Source: an uncultured Gammaproteobacteria bacterium (GTDB taxonomy: Bacteria > Pseudomonadota > Gammaproteobacteria > Magnimaribacterales > D2472). From it: a DNA stretch of 39,052 nucleotides. Location: assembly GCA_913050015.1 (NCBI GenBank), contig CAJXAZ010000004.1, positions 1-39,052 on the forward strand, given 5' to 3'. This document shows, piece by piece, positions 29,300 through 38,162 of the stretch. Both the position numbers and the translations under genes were made by a program. Numbering within the stretch: position 1 is the stretch's first letter; every line of letters begins with the position of its first letter. Under the pieces are notes generated by a model. That model did no database searches. It saw nothing but the letters and a program-made list of their open reading frames with translations, and was not told the origin of the DNA.

Positions 29300-30196
29300 C
29301 TAGAATAAACGTTTTTTTATTATAGCAACTATCTCCAACGGCTTATCCAATGGAACATGGTGAGCAGCATCAGGAACGCCAATAAAGTCCATGCTGTCAG
29401 AGTATGTAGTAATTATATGTTCAAGAATTTTTCCAGAGGTTAGCAGGCTCTGCTCGCCGTGCACAAAGAGAGCCGGACAGGTAAAAGAGAATTCGTAACC
29501 AAATAGTCTTTCTAGAGATTTGAACATTAAATCATCAAATCGCCATCTCCATCCTTCAGAATTTTCTTTAACAGAGTGCTCTGCTATATATCTCATAAAC
29601 CAATCATTAGAACATTCTTGTTTAGGCATTAACCTGAATCTATTGAGAATAGATAATTTATCAGGATAGTGCTTGATCATTCTTAGAGGTCCGCCACCAC
29701 CTGTTCCACTTTCATAGTCGTAACCAGGGGGTCTTATAAATGTATCAATTAATATCAAGCTTGTAACTAAATCTTGATTCTCAGAAGCAACATATCCTGC
29801 AACTTGCCCACCTAAAGAATGGCCAACAAGGTATATATTTTTAAAGCCTTTTTCCTCTTTTTCCTTTTCAATAATTTCAACAATTGCATCGCCAAAATCT
29901 TTAATGCTGTACTTTTCTCTGAATCCTGACTCGCCCATACCAGGAAGATCTACAGCTATGACATTTGATTCTTGGGTAAGCTGTGGCGCTATTGGGTCCC
30001 ACCATTTTTTATGAGCCCCAGTTCCATGAATAAGAATAATTAGATTTTCATTATTGTCTTCAGAATTCCATTTTGAATAGGAAACATCTCCTAAGGTGTT
30101 TTCTAAAATATGATTGGTAGGTAATTTACCAATAGCTTCTTTAAACCAAGAGGGAGCATTAATAATGTCGTCTTGGAGATTGTTAGTTATTTCCAT
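29300..30196 (-). CDS. Alpha/beta hydrolase
   Basis: LIHGTGAHKKWW oxyanion region, GHSLGG nucleophile elbow, late His AAHHVPL. Confidence 0.92.
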   Translation of the reverse strand: MEITNNLQDDIINAPSWFKEAIGKLPTNHILENTLGDVSYSKWNSEDNNENLIILIHGTGAHKKWWDPIAPQLTQESNVIAVDLPGMGESGFREKYSIKDFGDAIVEIIEKEKEEKGFKNIYLVGHSLGGQVAGYVASENQDLVTSLILIDTFIRPPGYDYESGTGGGGPLRMIKHYPDKLSILNRFRLMPKQECSNDWFMRYIAEHSVKENSEGWRWRFDDLMFKSLERLFGYEFSFTCPALFVHGEQSLLTSGKILEHIITTYSDSMDFIGVPDAAHHVPLDKPLEIVAIIKKRLF

Positions 30197-30228
30197 AAAC
30201 AGTATTCTAAGCTAAATAAAATATATAT

Positions 30229-31023
30229 ATGAAAAAAATTAACCTCACTCCAGCTGCAACCGTATTAGTCTTAAGAGATACGGATGATGGCATGGAAGTT
30301 TTTCTTGTTAAGAGATCTGCAAGACCTCCTTTTGGAAATTTATTTGTCTTTCCTGGGGGAAAGATTGATCAAGATGACTCTGAAAAAAATATCGCAGATT
30401 TGTGTGAAGGCTTAGATGATGTTCAAGCTTCAGAGAGTCTTGGAATAAGCTCTGGAGGTTTGGCTTACTGGGTTGCCTGTGTAAGAGAGTGTTTTGAAGA
30501 AGTTGGTATTCTTTTAGCTAAAAAAAGAGATGGAAGCCTTTTAGATTTAAACGGTGTTGAAAAAGAAAAATATACAAGCTACAGAGAAATGCTTCTTAAA
30601 AATGAAATCAGCCTTTATCAAATATGCGAAACAGAAGGACTTATCTTAACTACGGATAACCTAGCACCATTCTCTCATTGGATTACTCCGGAAATAGAGG
30701 AAAGAAGGTTTGATACAAGGTTTTTTATAGCATGCCTTCCAGATAACCAGACAGGGGAGCATGACGGCAGCGAATTAACCGATAGTTTATGGATTAATCC
30801 AAAAGAAGCGCTTAAAAAAGCATCTAATGGCGATATCCAAATGATTATGCCAACTATCAAGAATCTTCAGCAATGTGAGAATTATGACTCTGCTTCCCAG
30901 CTTCTAGAAGATCAGAAAAAACTTACAAGCGAAGATATACCAGCAATACTGCCTAAATTTTTTAAGAAAGATGGCAACTGGGTTGGCCTATTGCCTGATG
31001 ACCCAGACTACAAAAACCATTAA
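30229..31023 (+). CDS. NUDIX hydrolase, NUDT19-like with interrupted Nudix box
   Basis: FVFPGGKID then about 50 aa insertion before VRECFEEVGILL. Confidence 0.85.
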   Translation: MKKINLTPAATVLVLRDTDDGMEVFLVKRSARPPFGNLFVFPGGKIDQDDSEKNIADLCEGLDDVQASESLGISSGGLAYWVACVRECFEEVGILLAKKRDGSLLDLNGVEKEKYTSYREMLLKNEISLYQICETEGLILTTDNLAPFSHWITPEIEERRFDTRFFIACLPDNQTGEHDGSELTDSLWINPKEALKKASNGDIQMIMPTIKNLQQCENYDSASQLLEDQKKLTSEDIPAILPKFFKKDGNWVGLLPDDPDYKNH

Positions 31024-31032
31024 TATAACTTT

Positions 31033-31836
31033 ATGGACATCGACCTTTTAAATAAAATAACAGCTCCCAACCCAGGCGTATTTACTGGGGGCGGAACTAA
31101 TGCATATTTGATTGGAAAAAACGACCTTACTTTAGTTGATCCTGGGCCCGCTATTGAAGAGCATATCGACAATATAATAAAAATTGCAGATGGAAAAATT
31201 AAAAGGATTTTAGTAACCCATACTCATAAAGACCATTCTCCTGCAGCACTTCCAATTTCTAAAATTCTTAATGTCCCGATGTATGGCAGACTTGTTGATG
31301 GTGACTCGCTTTGGGAGGACGAAACTTTTATCCCAGATATTGTTATGAGCGACGGAGATATTATAGAAACAAGCGAATATTCTATTAAAGCAATTCACAC
31401 ACCTGGTCATGCCTCAAATCATTTATGTTTTTTAATTCCAGAAATTAATTGCCTATTAACCGGTGATCATATTATGGATGGATCAACAGTCGTTATTGCT
31501 CCGCCTGATGGAGACATGACTAAATATATATCATCCCTTGAAAAATTATTTAATTATAAGGTTGATACGTTTGCTCCTGGTCATGGAAACTATATGCATG
31601 AACCTGAAAAGACAATTCAGGCAATTATCAGGCATAGGCTGACAAGAGAAGGGAAGGTCTTTAGGAGGCTTGAAGAGGCGGGCAGTTCAGACTTAGATCA
31701 GCTAGTGAAGCTTGTTTATGATGATGTTTCAGAGATGCTATACCCAATAGCCAAATTTAGTTTGCAAGCTCACTTAATAAAGCTAATTGAAGAAAAAAAA
31801 GTAACTCTAGTTGCTGACAAATACAAGGCTATCTAA
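31033..31836 (+). CDS. MBL-fold metallohydrolase, LACTB2-like
   Basis: GGGTNAYLIG, THTHKDHSPAA, HTPGHASNHLCF, TGDHIM, APGHG. Confidence 0.92.
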   Translation: MDIDLLNKITAPNPGVFTGGGTNAYLIGKNDLTLVDPGPAIEEHIDNIIKIADGKIKRILVTHTHKDHSPAALPISKILNVPMYGRLVDGDSLWEDETFIPDIVMSDGDIIETSEYSIKAIHTPGHASNHLCFLIPEINCLLTGDHIMDGSTVVIAPPDGDMTKYISSLEKLFNYKVDTFAPGHGNYMHEPEKTIQAIIRHRLTREGKVFRRLEEAGSSDLDQLVKLVYDDVSEMLYPIAKFSLQAHLIKLIEEKKVTLVADKYKAI

Positions 31837-32228
31837 GCTTCTTTGGTTGGGTCCCACAAAACTAAATTCTTAGTCTTGAGTCTGTTCATAACTAATTTGT
31901 ATCTTGATTGTTCATCACGCCATTCTTTTAACCAGTTCTCGCCATCTCTCTCGGCATCTACAAAAATCGCATTAGTAAAAGCTAGTGGAATTACTACTGC
32001 TGCATGAACCAATATACTTGTAAGAATACTGTATCCAATAAACCCTAACCAAAAGATTGCTATCACTCCAAAAGTTATACTCCAAATAGTAAACAACACC
32101 AACATAAAGTAAGTTTGTAGACTTGGATCCGGTATATATTTTAATGGGTTGTATTTCACGTTCATTACAACTCTCCACTTGTCTACTATGGACATTACTA
32201 TTCGTCTAAATATATTTGGTTTTTTCAT
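31833..32228 (-). CDS. Uncharacterised membrane protein (about 2-3 TM)
   Basis: 131-aa ORF with hydrophobic segments, 2 nt downstream of a lipoprotein ORF on the same strand. Confidence 0.7.
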   Translation of the reverse strand: MKKPNIFRRIVMSIVDKWRVVMNVKYNPLKYIPDPSLQTYFMLVLFTIWSITFGVIAIFWLGFIGYSILTSILVHAAVVIPLAFTNAIFVDAERDGENWLKEWRDEQSRYKLVMNRLKTKNLVLWDPTKEA

Positions 32229-32230
32229 AG

Positions 32231-32617
32231 TTATTTTTGTTTTATCTTATTTAAATCGATTATCTTCTCAGTCTTTATTATATCAAAATCTTCACTAGTT
32301 TTCTTCAGCTTAGAAACCATTGGCTTATCCTGCTTTTTCGAAATCAAAATAATTTTATTTTTTTTACTTTTTAAAAATAATGCCATTTCATCTTTGGCTA
32401 CGGTTGAATCAACACAGTCATTTTGATCTTGCAATTCTTTAGAAATAGTAAAGTTATCTTCTATGTAATGCTGTCCAATTTGGGTAGCCTGCATACATTT
32501 CATCATTACGGCACCATAGTTTGCCTTGTTGGTTTCAGGGAGGATTGTGTTCTCAACATTCATAGATGAACAACCAACAATCCCAAACAGAAGAAATAGA
32601 GCTAGGAGTTTTTTCAT
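32231..32617 (-). CDS. Uncharacterised lipoprotein
   Basis: [18 protein letters not shown] lipobox; ATGA overlap with acs stop. Confidence 0.75.
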   Translation of the reverse strand: MKKLLALFLLFGIVGCSSMNVENTILPETNKANYGAVMMKCMQATQIGQHYIEDNFTISKELQDQNDCVDSTVAKDEMALFLKSKKNKIILISKKQDKPMVSKLKKTSEDFDIIKTEKIIDLNKIKQK

Positions 32618-34542
32618 AGGCTTTGTTTATTTTCTATCAAGGAGTCAACAACCGAAGGATCTGCAAGGGTGGTGGTGTCTCCAAGATTAGTTAAGTCACC
32701 TTCAGCAATTTTTCTTAAAATTCTTCTCATTATTTTTCCAGATCTAGTTTTTGGAAGACCGGGTGCATTTTGAATTAGTTCAGGTCTAGCTATAGATCCT
32801 ATTTCTTTTGAAACAAATTGCTTGAGCTCATTATTAAGTTCGTCATTAAATTCTTCACCAACCATGAGAGTTACAAATGCATAAATAGCCTGGCCTTTTA
32901 TAGGATGATCAAAACCAACGACAGCAGCTTCAGCTACTTTAGTATGCAGAACAAGCGCGCTTTCAATTTCGGCAGTTCCCAGTCTGTGACCCGAGACGTT
33001 TAGGACATCATCAACCCTTCCTGTTATCCAGTAATAGCCATCCTCATCTCTTCGCGCACCATCTCCTGTAAAGTAGATATCTGGATACATCGAAAAATAT
33101 GTATCGATCATTCTTTCGTGATCACCATAGATACTTCTGATCTGACTAGGCCAAGATTTCTCAATAACTAAATTACCAGAGTTTGCTCCATCAAGTGTTT
33201 TACCTGTCTCATCATACAGTGCCGGCTTAACTCCAAAGAATGGAAGGGTAGCTGACCCAGGTTTTGTAGGCGTAATACCAGCTATTGGTGATATTAATAC
33301 CGAGCCTGTTTCCGTCTGCCACCAAGTATCAATAACATCACACTTAGATTGACCTATTATTCTGTAATACCAGTCCCAAGCTTCTGGGTTTATTGGCTCT
33401 CCAACCGTTCCTAGTATGCGGAGAGAGTTTCTTTTGGTTTTCAGCACAGGTTCATCGCCTTGTGCCATAAGTGCTCTTATAGCAGTCGGTGCTGTATAAA
33501 ATATACTAATGTCATATTTATCGCATATTTCCCAACATCTAGAGGCTGTTGGGTAGGTTGGGACACCTTCAAACATAAGCGTTGTAGCTCCATTTGATAG
33601 GGGACCGTAAAGAATATATGTATGCCCAGTTATCCAACCAACATCAGCAGTACACCAGTATTTATCTTCGGGCTTGATTCCGAATAGATACTTGAAGCTC
33701 ATATGTGCTCCTAGCAAATACCCAGCAGTTGAGTGTAAGACTCCTTTTGGTTTTCCGGTTGAACCAGACGTGTAAAGAATAAATAAAGGATCCTCGGCAT
33801 CCATAGGCTCAACTTCGCAGGTAGTAGCGACCTCTTTAGATACATCTTCGTACCAAACATCTCTAGAAGGATCCCATGAGATATCACCACCGGTTCTTTT
33901 TATAACTAAAGTATTTTTAACATCAGGGCAGCCTTCTAAGGCCTTGTCGACATTCGCCTTTAAAGGAACTTTCTTCCCGCCTCGTAAACCCTCATCGGCA
34001 GTAATAACAATCCTACAATCAGCATCAAGAATTCTATCTTTTAAAGATTCTGGAGAGAAGCCACCAAAAACTACAGAGTGAACAGCTCCAATTCTTGTAC
34101 AAGCAAGCATTGCAAATGCTGCCTCAACAATCATAGGCATATAAATACAAACCCTTGCCCCCTTTACAACACCAAGATTTTTAAGGGTATTTGAAAATTT
34201 ACAAACTTCGTCATGAAGTTCTTGGTATGTTAATTCTCTTGAGTCGCTTGGGTCATCTCCCTCCCAAATCAAAGCAGTCTTATCTGCGTGCTTATCAAGA
34301 TGTCTATCTATACAATTTAAACTTACATTAGTTTTTCCACCTTCAAACCATTTAGCATTGGAGAATTCGTCATTATGAACTCGATCAAAGTCTTCAATCC
34401 ATTCCAAATCATTTCTTGCAAGATCTCCAAAAAATTTTGAAGGGTTTGTGATTGATTGATTGTATAAATCCTTGTATTCATCCATATCTTTTATATATGG
34501 ATTGCTAGAATTTGATTGAGGGTTATAAATATCTTTAGCCAT
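32614..34542 (-). CDS. acs: Acetyl-CoA synthetase
   Basis: [39 protein letters not shown]. Confidence 0.97.
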   Translation of the reverse strand: MAKDIYNPQSNSSNPYIKDMDEYKDLYNQSITNPSKFFGDLARNDLEWIEDFDRVHNDEFSNAKWFEGGKTNVSLNCIDRHLDKHADKTALIWEGDDPSDSRELTYQELHDEVCKFSNTLKNLGVVKGARVCIYMPMIVEAAFAMLACTRIGAVHSVVFGGFSPESLKDRILDADCRIVITADEGLRGGKKVPLKANVDKALEGCPDVKNTLVIKRTGGDISWDPSRDVWYEDVSKEVATTCEVEPMDAEDPLFILYTSGSTGKPKGVLHSTAGYLLGAHMSFKYLFGIKPEDKYWCTADVGWITGHTYILYGPLSNGATTLMFEGVPTYPTASRCWEICDKYDISIFYTAPTAIRALMAQGDEPVLKTKRNSLRILGTVGEPINPEAWDWYYRIIGQSKCDVIDTWWQTETGSVLISPIAGITPTKPGSATLPFFGVKPALYDETGKTLDGANSGNLVIEKSWPSQIRSIYGDHERMIDTYFSMYPDIYFTGDGARRDEDGYYWITGRVDDVLNVSGHRLGTAEIESALVLHTKVAEAAVVGFDHPIKGQAIYAFVTLMVGEEFNDELNNELKQFVSKEIGSIARPELIQNAPGLPKTRSGKIMRRILRKIAEGDLTNLGDTTTLADPSVVDSLIENKQSL

Positions 34543-34554
34543 TCTTATTAGTTT

Positions 34555-35220
34555 CTAAATAATAGATGGTTGTGGATTGATAAAATTCTTACCCTTGGGG
34601 TTAGACATTATTGAAGTTACTAAAGATTCATAATCATTTTCGTTAAATTCTAAATCAATATCTGCAGCATTTATTATCAACAAAGGCGCAGCATTGTAGT
34701 CTAGAAAAAATCTAGAATAAGCATCGTTCAGTTTCTCAAGGTAATCCAAGGTTAGATATTGCTCATTAATATTTCCTCTTTTAGTTATCCTATCCTTAAG
34801 CACATCAATAGGGGCCTGAAGGTAGATGACTAGATCCGGAGTAGGGGCATCTAACGTTAAATGATCATATACCTTGTCATACAGATCCATCTCTTCATTT
34901 GAAAGGGTAACTTCGGCAAACAATCTATCTTTTTCTATTAAAAAATCGGCAACTCTAACTGTCTCAAAAAGGCTTCTTTGTTTTAAATCTTGAATTTGCT
35001 GCATCCTTTGGAAAAGGAAAAAAAGCTGTGTTGCTAAAGCAGACTGACTGGGGTTCCTATAAAAATTTTTGAGAAAAGGGTTTTCTGATGGTTGTTCCAG
35101 AAATGCATCATAGTTAAATGTTTCAGCAATTTTATTTGCAAGCGTAGTTTTGCCAACGCCAATTGGCCCTTCGATTGCAATGTATTTTGGAAGTGCTTCT
35201 TCGTTAATAGCTGGCTTCAT
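34555..35220 (-). CDS. Deoxynucleoside (deoxyadenosine/deoxyguanosine-type) kinase
   Basis: IAIEGPIGVGKTTLA, LEQPSENPFL, DLVIYLQAPIDVLKDRITKRG. Confidence 0.92.
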   Translation of the reverse strand: MKPAINEEALPKYIAIEGPIGVGKTTLANKIAETFNYDAFLEQPSENPFLKNFYRNPSQSALATQLFFLFQRMQQIQDLKQRSLFETVRVADFLIEKDRLFAEVTLSNEEMDLYDKVYDHLTLDAPTPDLVIYLQAPIDVLKDRITKRGNINEQYLTLDYLEKLNDAYSRFFLDYNAAPLLIINAADIDLEFNENDYESLVTSIMSNPKGKNFINPQPSII

Positions 35221-35248
35221 TTTTAATGATAAAAGTTTTTCTAATAGA

Positions 35249-36484
35249 TTATCTTAACTCGTTATAGAAGCCAAATATTTTTGCTGATTCAGCATCATCT
35301 TTTTCATTCATATTTGAAATAATTGATCCTCTAAGAGAGTCGTCATCTTTTTGAAAGTCCGTCCACCATTTTCCTAATCCACCTTTATCTGCTGCAGCTC
35401 TTTCTCGAACAAGAAGAAAATCATAAGCTGCTCTAAATCTAGGATGCCTTAAAGTTTTGTATGGCTGACTACCAATTCTGCTATGAAGTTTTAATTGCAA
35501 GACCCATATATCTTTTATGTAGCTATTAAATTTTCTAGGTATGGCTGTTAATCTTTGTTGATCTCTTAAAACATCATCCATTGATCTAAAAAACTTTCTA
35601 ATATTTACTTCTCCATTTCTAGTACATTTACTAAGTAATGTTGGCCATAAAAGTGCTGCCATAAGGAATCCAGGAGTTGTAGATTGCTCATTTTTAATTC
35701 TATCATCAGTATTTCTGAGAGCTTGCACCATGACACTGTTAGCAAAATCACTCTTATTTGGATCTGATAGAAGTAGGTATTTATTTAGATTAAAAGAATT
35801 CAATTTAACAAAATTCTTTTCACCCATTCCGCCAAGATAAATTTTACAGAACTCATCAAAGAGTCTTGCATTTGAAATATCAGATAAAAGATGACCCTTG
35901 TCATAGATGGCTTCTTTAATATCGTTATCTATCTTAAAGTCTAATTTGTTACTGAACCTTACTGCTCTGAGACATCTAACTGGATCTTCTTCAAACCTTC
36001 TTTGAGGATCTCCAATAGAAACAATAATTTTTTTATGGATATGCTTGAGTCCTCCATTGTTGTCTTCAATCTTTTTTGTAATCGGGCAATAGTAGAGTGC
36101 ATTTATTGTGAAATCTCTTCTGTGACAATCTTGCTCAAGAGTGCCCCAAATATTATCTCTAAGAATCTTTCCAGATGCATCAGTAATGAGATTTTCACCA
36201 TCTTCTTTCTTTGTATCGCCAGATCTAAATGTTGCAACTTCTAATAATTCAGATCTATTGAACACATGAACCAACTTAAATCTTTTTCCTATAATTCTAG
36301 AGGCTTTAAAGATTTTTCTAACTTGTTCAGGAGTTGCACTTGTAGCTATATCAAAATCTTTAGGCACTATATTTGTTAAAGCATCTCTGACACAACCGCC
36401 TACAAGATAGGCTTGGAAATTATTTTTTTGAAGATCTTCTACGACAGATATAGCAAACTTGCTTATTTTTTTATTATCTAGCAC
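35249..36484 (-). CDS. pcnB: Poly(A) polymerase I / nucleotidyltransferase
   Basis: AYLVGGCVRDALTNIVPKDFDIATSATPEQV, RRDFTINALYY, FEEDPVRCLRAVRFS; adjacent to dksA. Confidence 0.93.
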   Translation of the reverse strand: MLDNKKISKFAISVVEDLQKNNFQAYLVGGCVRDALTNIVPKDFDIATSATPEQVRKIFKASRIIGKRFKLVHVFNRSELLEVATFRSGDTKKEDGENLITDASGKILRDNIWGTLEQDCHRRDFTINALYYCPITKKIEDNNGGLKHIHKKIIVSIGDPQRRFEEDPVRCLRAVRFSNKLDFKIDNDIKEAIYDKGHLLSDISNARLFDEFCKIYLGGMGEKNFVKLNSFNLNKYLLLSDPNKSDFANSVMVQALRNTDDRIKNEQSTTPGFLMAALLWPTLLSKCTRNGEVNIRKFFRSMDDVLRDQQRLTAIPRKFNSYIKDIWVLQLKLHSRIGSQPYKTLRHPRFRAAYDFLLVRERAAADKGGLGKWWTDFQKDDDSLRGSIISNMNEKDDAESAKIFGFYNELR

Positions 36485-36512
36485 ATGGAACCATGATTTT
36501 TATTTACAGACA

Positions 36513-37100
36513 CTATCCATTTAGCTGTTTTTCTTTTATCTCGTCAAGAGTTTTACAATGAATGCAATGAGTAGCAGTAGGTCTAGCCTCTAGCCTCTTA
36601 ACGCCTATCTCATCACCACAAGAATCACACCAACCGTAGTCATCCTGTTTAACTTTCTCTACTGAAATACCAATTTTATTAATGAGCTTTCTTTCTCTAT
36701 CTCTAGTTCTTAGCTCAAACGCAAATTCTTCTTCTTGAGAGGCTCTATCCATAGGATCTGCATAAGTCTCGCCTTTGGTCTTTAGATGATCAAATGTTTT
36801 TTGCATTTCGTCTGTTAAATGCTCTCTCCATAACAAAAGAACAGCTACGAAATGTTTTTTCATAGCAGCACTCATATATTTTTCGCCTTTCTTTGACTTA
36901 TACGCAGCTATTTTTGATTTATTATTAGCAATAGTTGCCTTTTTAATAGGTGCTTTCTTCTTAATTGCTGAAGTTACCACCTTTTTAGTTACTACTTTTT
37001 TAACCGCTACTTTCTTCTCAGTCGCGACAGTTGTCACCTTTTTAGGAGCTACTTTTTTAACCGGTGCTTTTTTTGTAGTTGTTGCTTTTTTCTGTACCAT
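36513..37100 (-). CDS. dksA: DksA-type RNA polymerase-binding factor with Lys-rich N-terminal extension
   Basis: DPMDRASQEEEFAFELRTRDRERKLINKI, CDSCG...CIHC zinc motif, plus about 74-aa KK-repeat N-terminus. Confidence 0.92.
   Translation of the reverse strand: MVQKKATTTKKAPVKKVAPKKVTTVATEKKVAVKKVVTKKVVTSAIKKKAPIKKATIANNKSKIAAYKSKKGEKYMSAAMKKHFVAVLLLWREHLTDEMQKTFDHLKTKGETYADPMDRASQEEEFAFELRTRDRERKLINKIGISVEKVKQDDYGWCDSCGDEIGVKRLEARPTATHCIHCKTLDEIKEKQLNG
36976..37067 (-). repeat. Two imperfect 35-nt repeats in the dksA 5' coding region (36976-37010 and 37033-37067)
   Basis: accacctttttagttactacttttttaaccgctac vs gtcacctttttaggagctacttttttaaccggtgc, 28/35 identical by eye. Confidence 0.7.
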
Positions 37101-37159
37101 TATTTTTTAAATAAAGTAAATTTTAGGGTGGAGAAAATATCAGATACTAGGCTAATTAG

Positions 37160-38161
37160 CTAGTCTTTTCTTAATTTATTTAACACTTCTGCATAACCAT
37201 CAGCTGATAATCTAGGCCCAAAAGTCTCAACAACTTTGGAAGAAGCATAGTTACCAAATTTTGCACATTCTTCAAAAGAATGACCTTGAAGATGAGCATG
37301 CATAAAAGAACCAGCAAACATATCACCAGCCCCATTGGTATCTATTGGCGTAATTTTCTCAGCAGGACTTCGATACTCTTGACCCTTATCTACAACGACA
37401 CTTCCTTCTGCACCAACTGTAATCGCAGTCATATACGGTTTATTTTTGTAAAGTTCTATAGCGCTATCAAGATCATCTTTGCCTGAAAATGCTATAGCTT
37501 CATCATCGTTACAAAAAATCATATCTATGCCATATGATTCGATTAAATCAAACTTATCTTTAAACCCATGAACTATGCCAGCATCAGATAGAGAAAGAGC
37601 TTTTAGTACATCCTTTCCCTTGAGATGCTCTAGGACAGATATGACAGCATTAAAATTTTCATCACTTGTCACCATATAGCCTTCTATGTAAAAGATTTTA
37701 GAATTTTCTACTACATCGTAATCAATATCTGAAGAGCCCAAATAAGCACTCACACCAAGCATGCTAATCATTGTTCTTTTTGCATCAGGCGTAACTAAAA
37801 TCAGGCATTTACCAGTAGGCATATCTGTATTTTCATTACTCACACCAATATGATCAACACCAGCTGATCTAAGGCTATCTAAATAATTTTCTCCATCTTT
37901 ATCATCAGCTACCCTGCAAACATGATGACATTTGGAGCCATAGTTGGATGCAGCTACCAAGGAGTTTGTTGCAGAACCTCCGCAATCAGAAACTGATTCA
38001 GAGCCCATTTCAATTAATTTTTCTATTATTGGATTTTGCTCCTCGGCAGATGCCAAGGTCATTGAGTCAGGCTCCATTCCTATACTAGATAAAAATTCAT
38101 GGCTAACTTTATATTGAGTATCAACCAATGCATTTCCAAGAGCGCTTATGTCATATTTCAT
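37160..38161 (-). CDS. PfkB-family sugar kinase (adenosine kinase-like)
   Basis: DCGGSATNSLVAASNYG and DTNGAGDMFAGSF PfkB signatures. Confidence 0.88.
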   Translation of the reverse strand: MKYDISALGNALVDTQYKVSHEFLSSIGMEPDSMTLASAEEQNPIIEKLIEMGSESVSDCGGSATNSLVAASNYGSKCHHVCRVADDKDGENYLDSLRSAGVDHIGVSNENTDMPTGKCLILVTPDAKRTMISMLGVSAYLGSSDIDYDVVENSKIFYIEGYMVTSDENFNAVISVLEHLKGKDVLKALSLSDAGIVHGFKDKFDLIESYGIDMIFCNDDEAIAFSGKDDLDSAIELYKNKPYMTAITVGAEGSVVVDKGQEYRSPAEKITPIDTNGAGDMFAGSFMHAHLQGHSFEECAKFGNYASSKVVETFGPRLSADGYAEVLNKLRKD

Positions 38162-38162
38162 A

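Noticed and set aside
37147-37163. CTAGGCTAATTAGCTAG palindrome at the end of the PfkB kinase gene
   Set aside because: Short, interrupted palindrome with no U-tract on the relevant strand; not distinguishable from chance.
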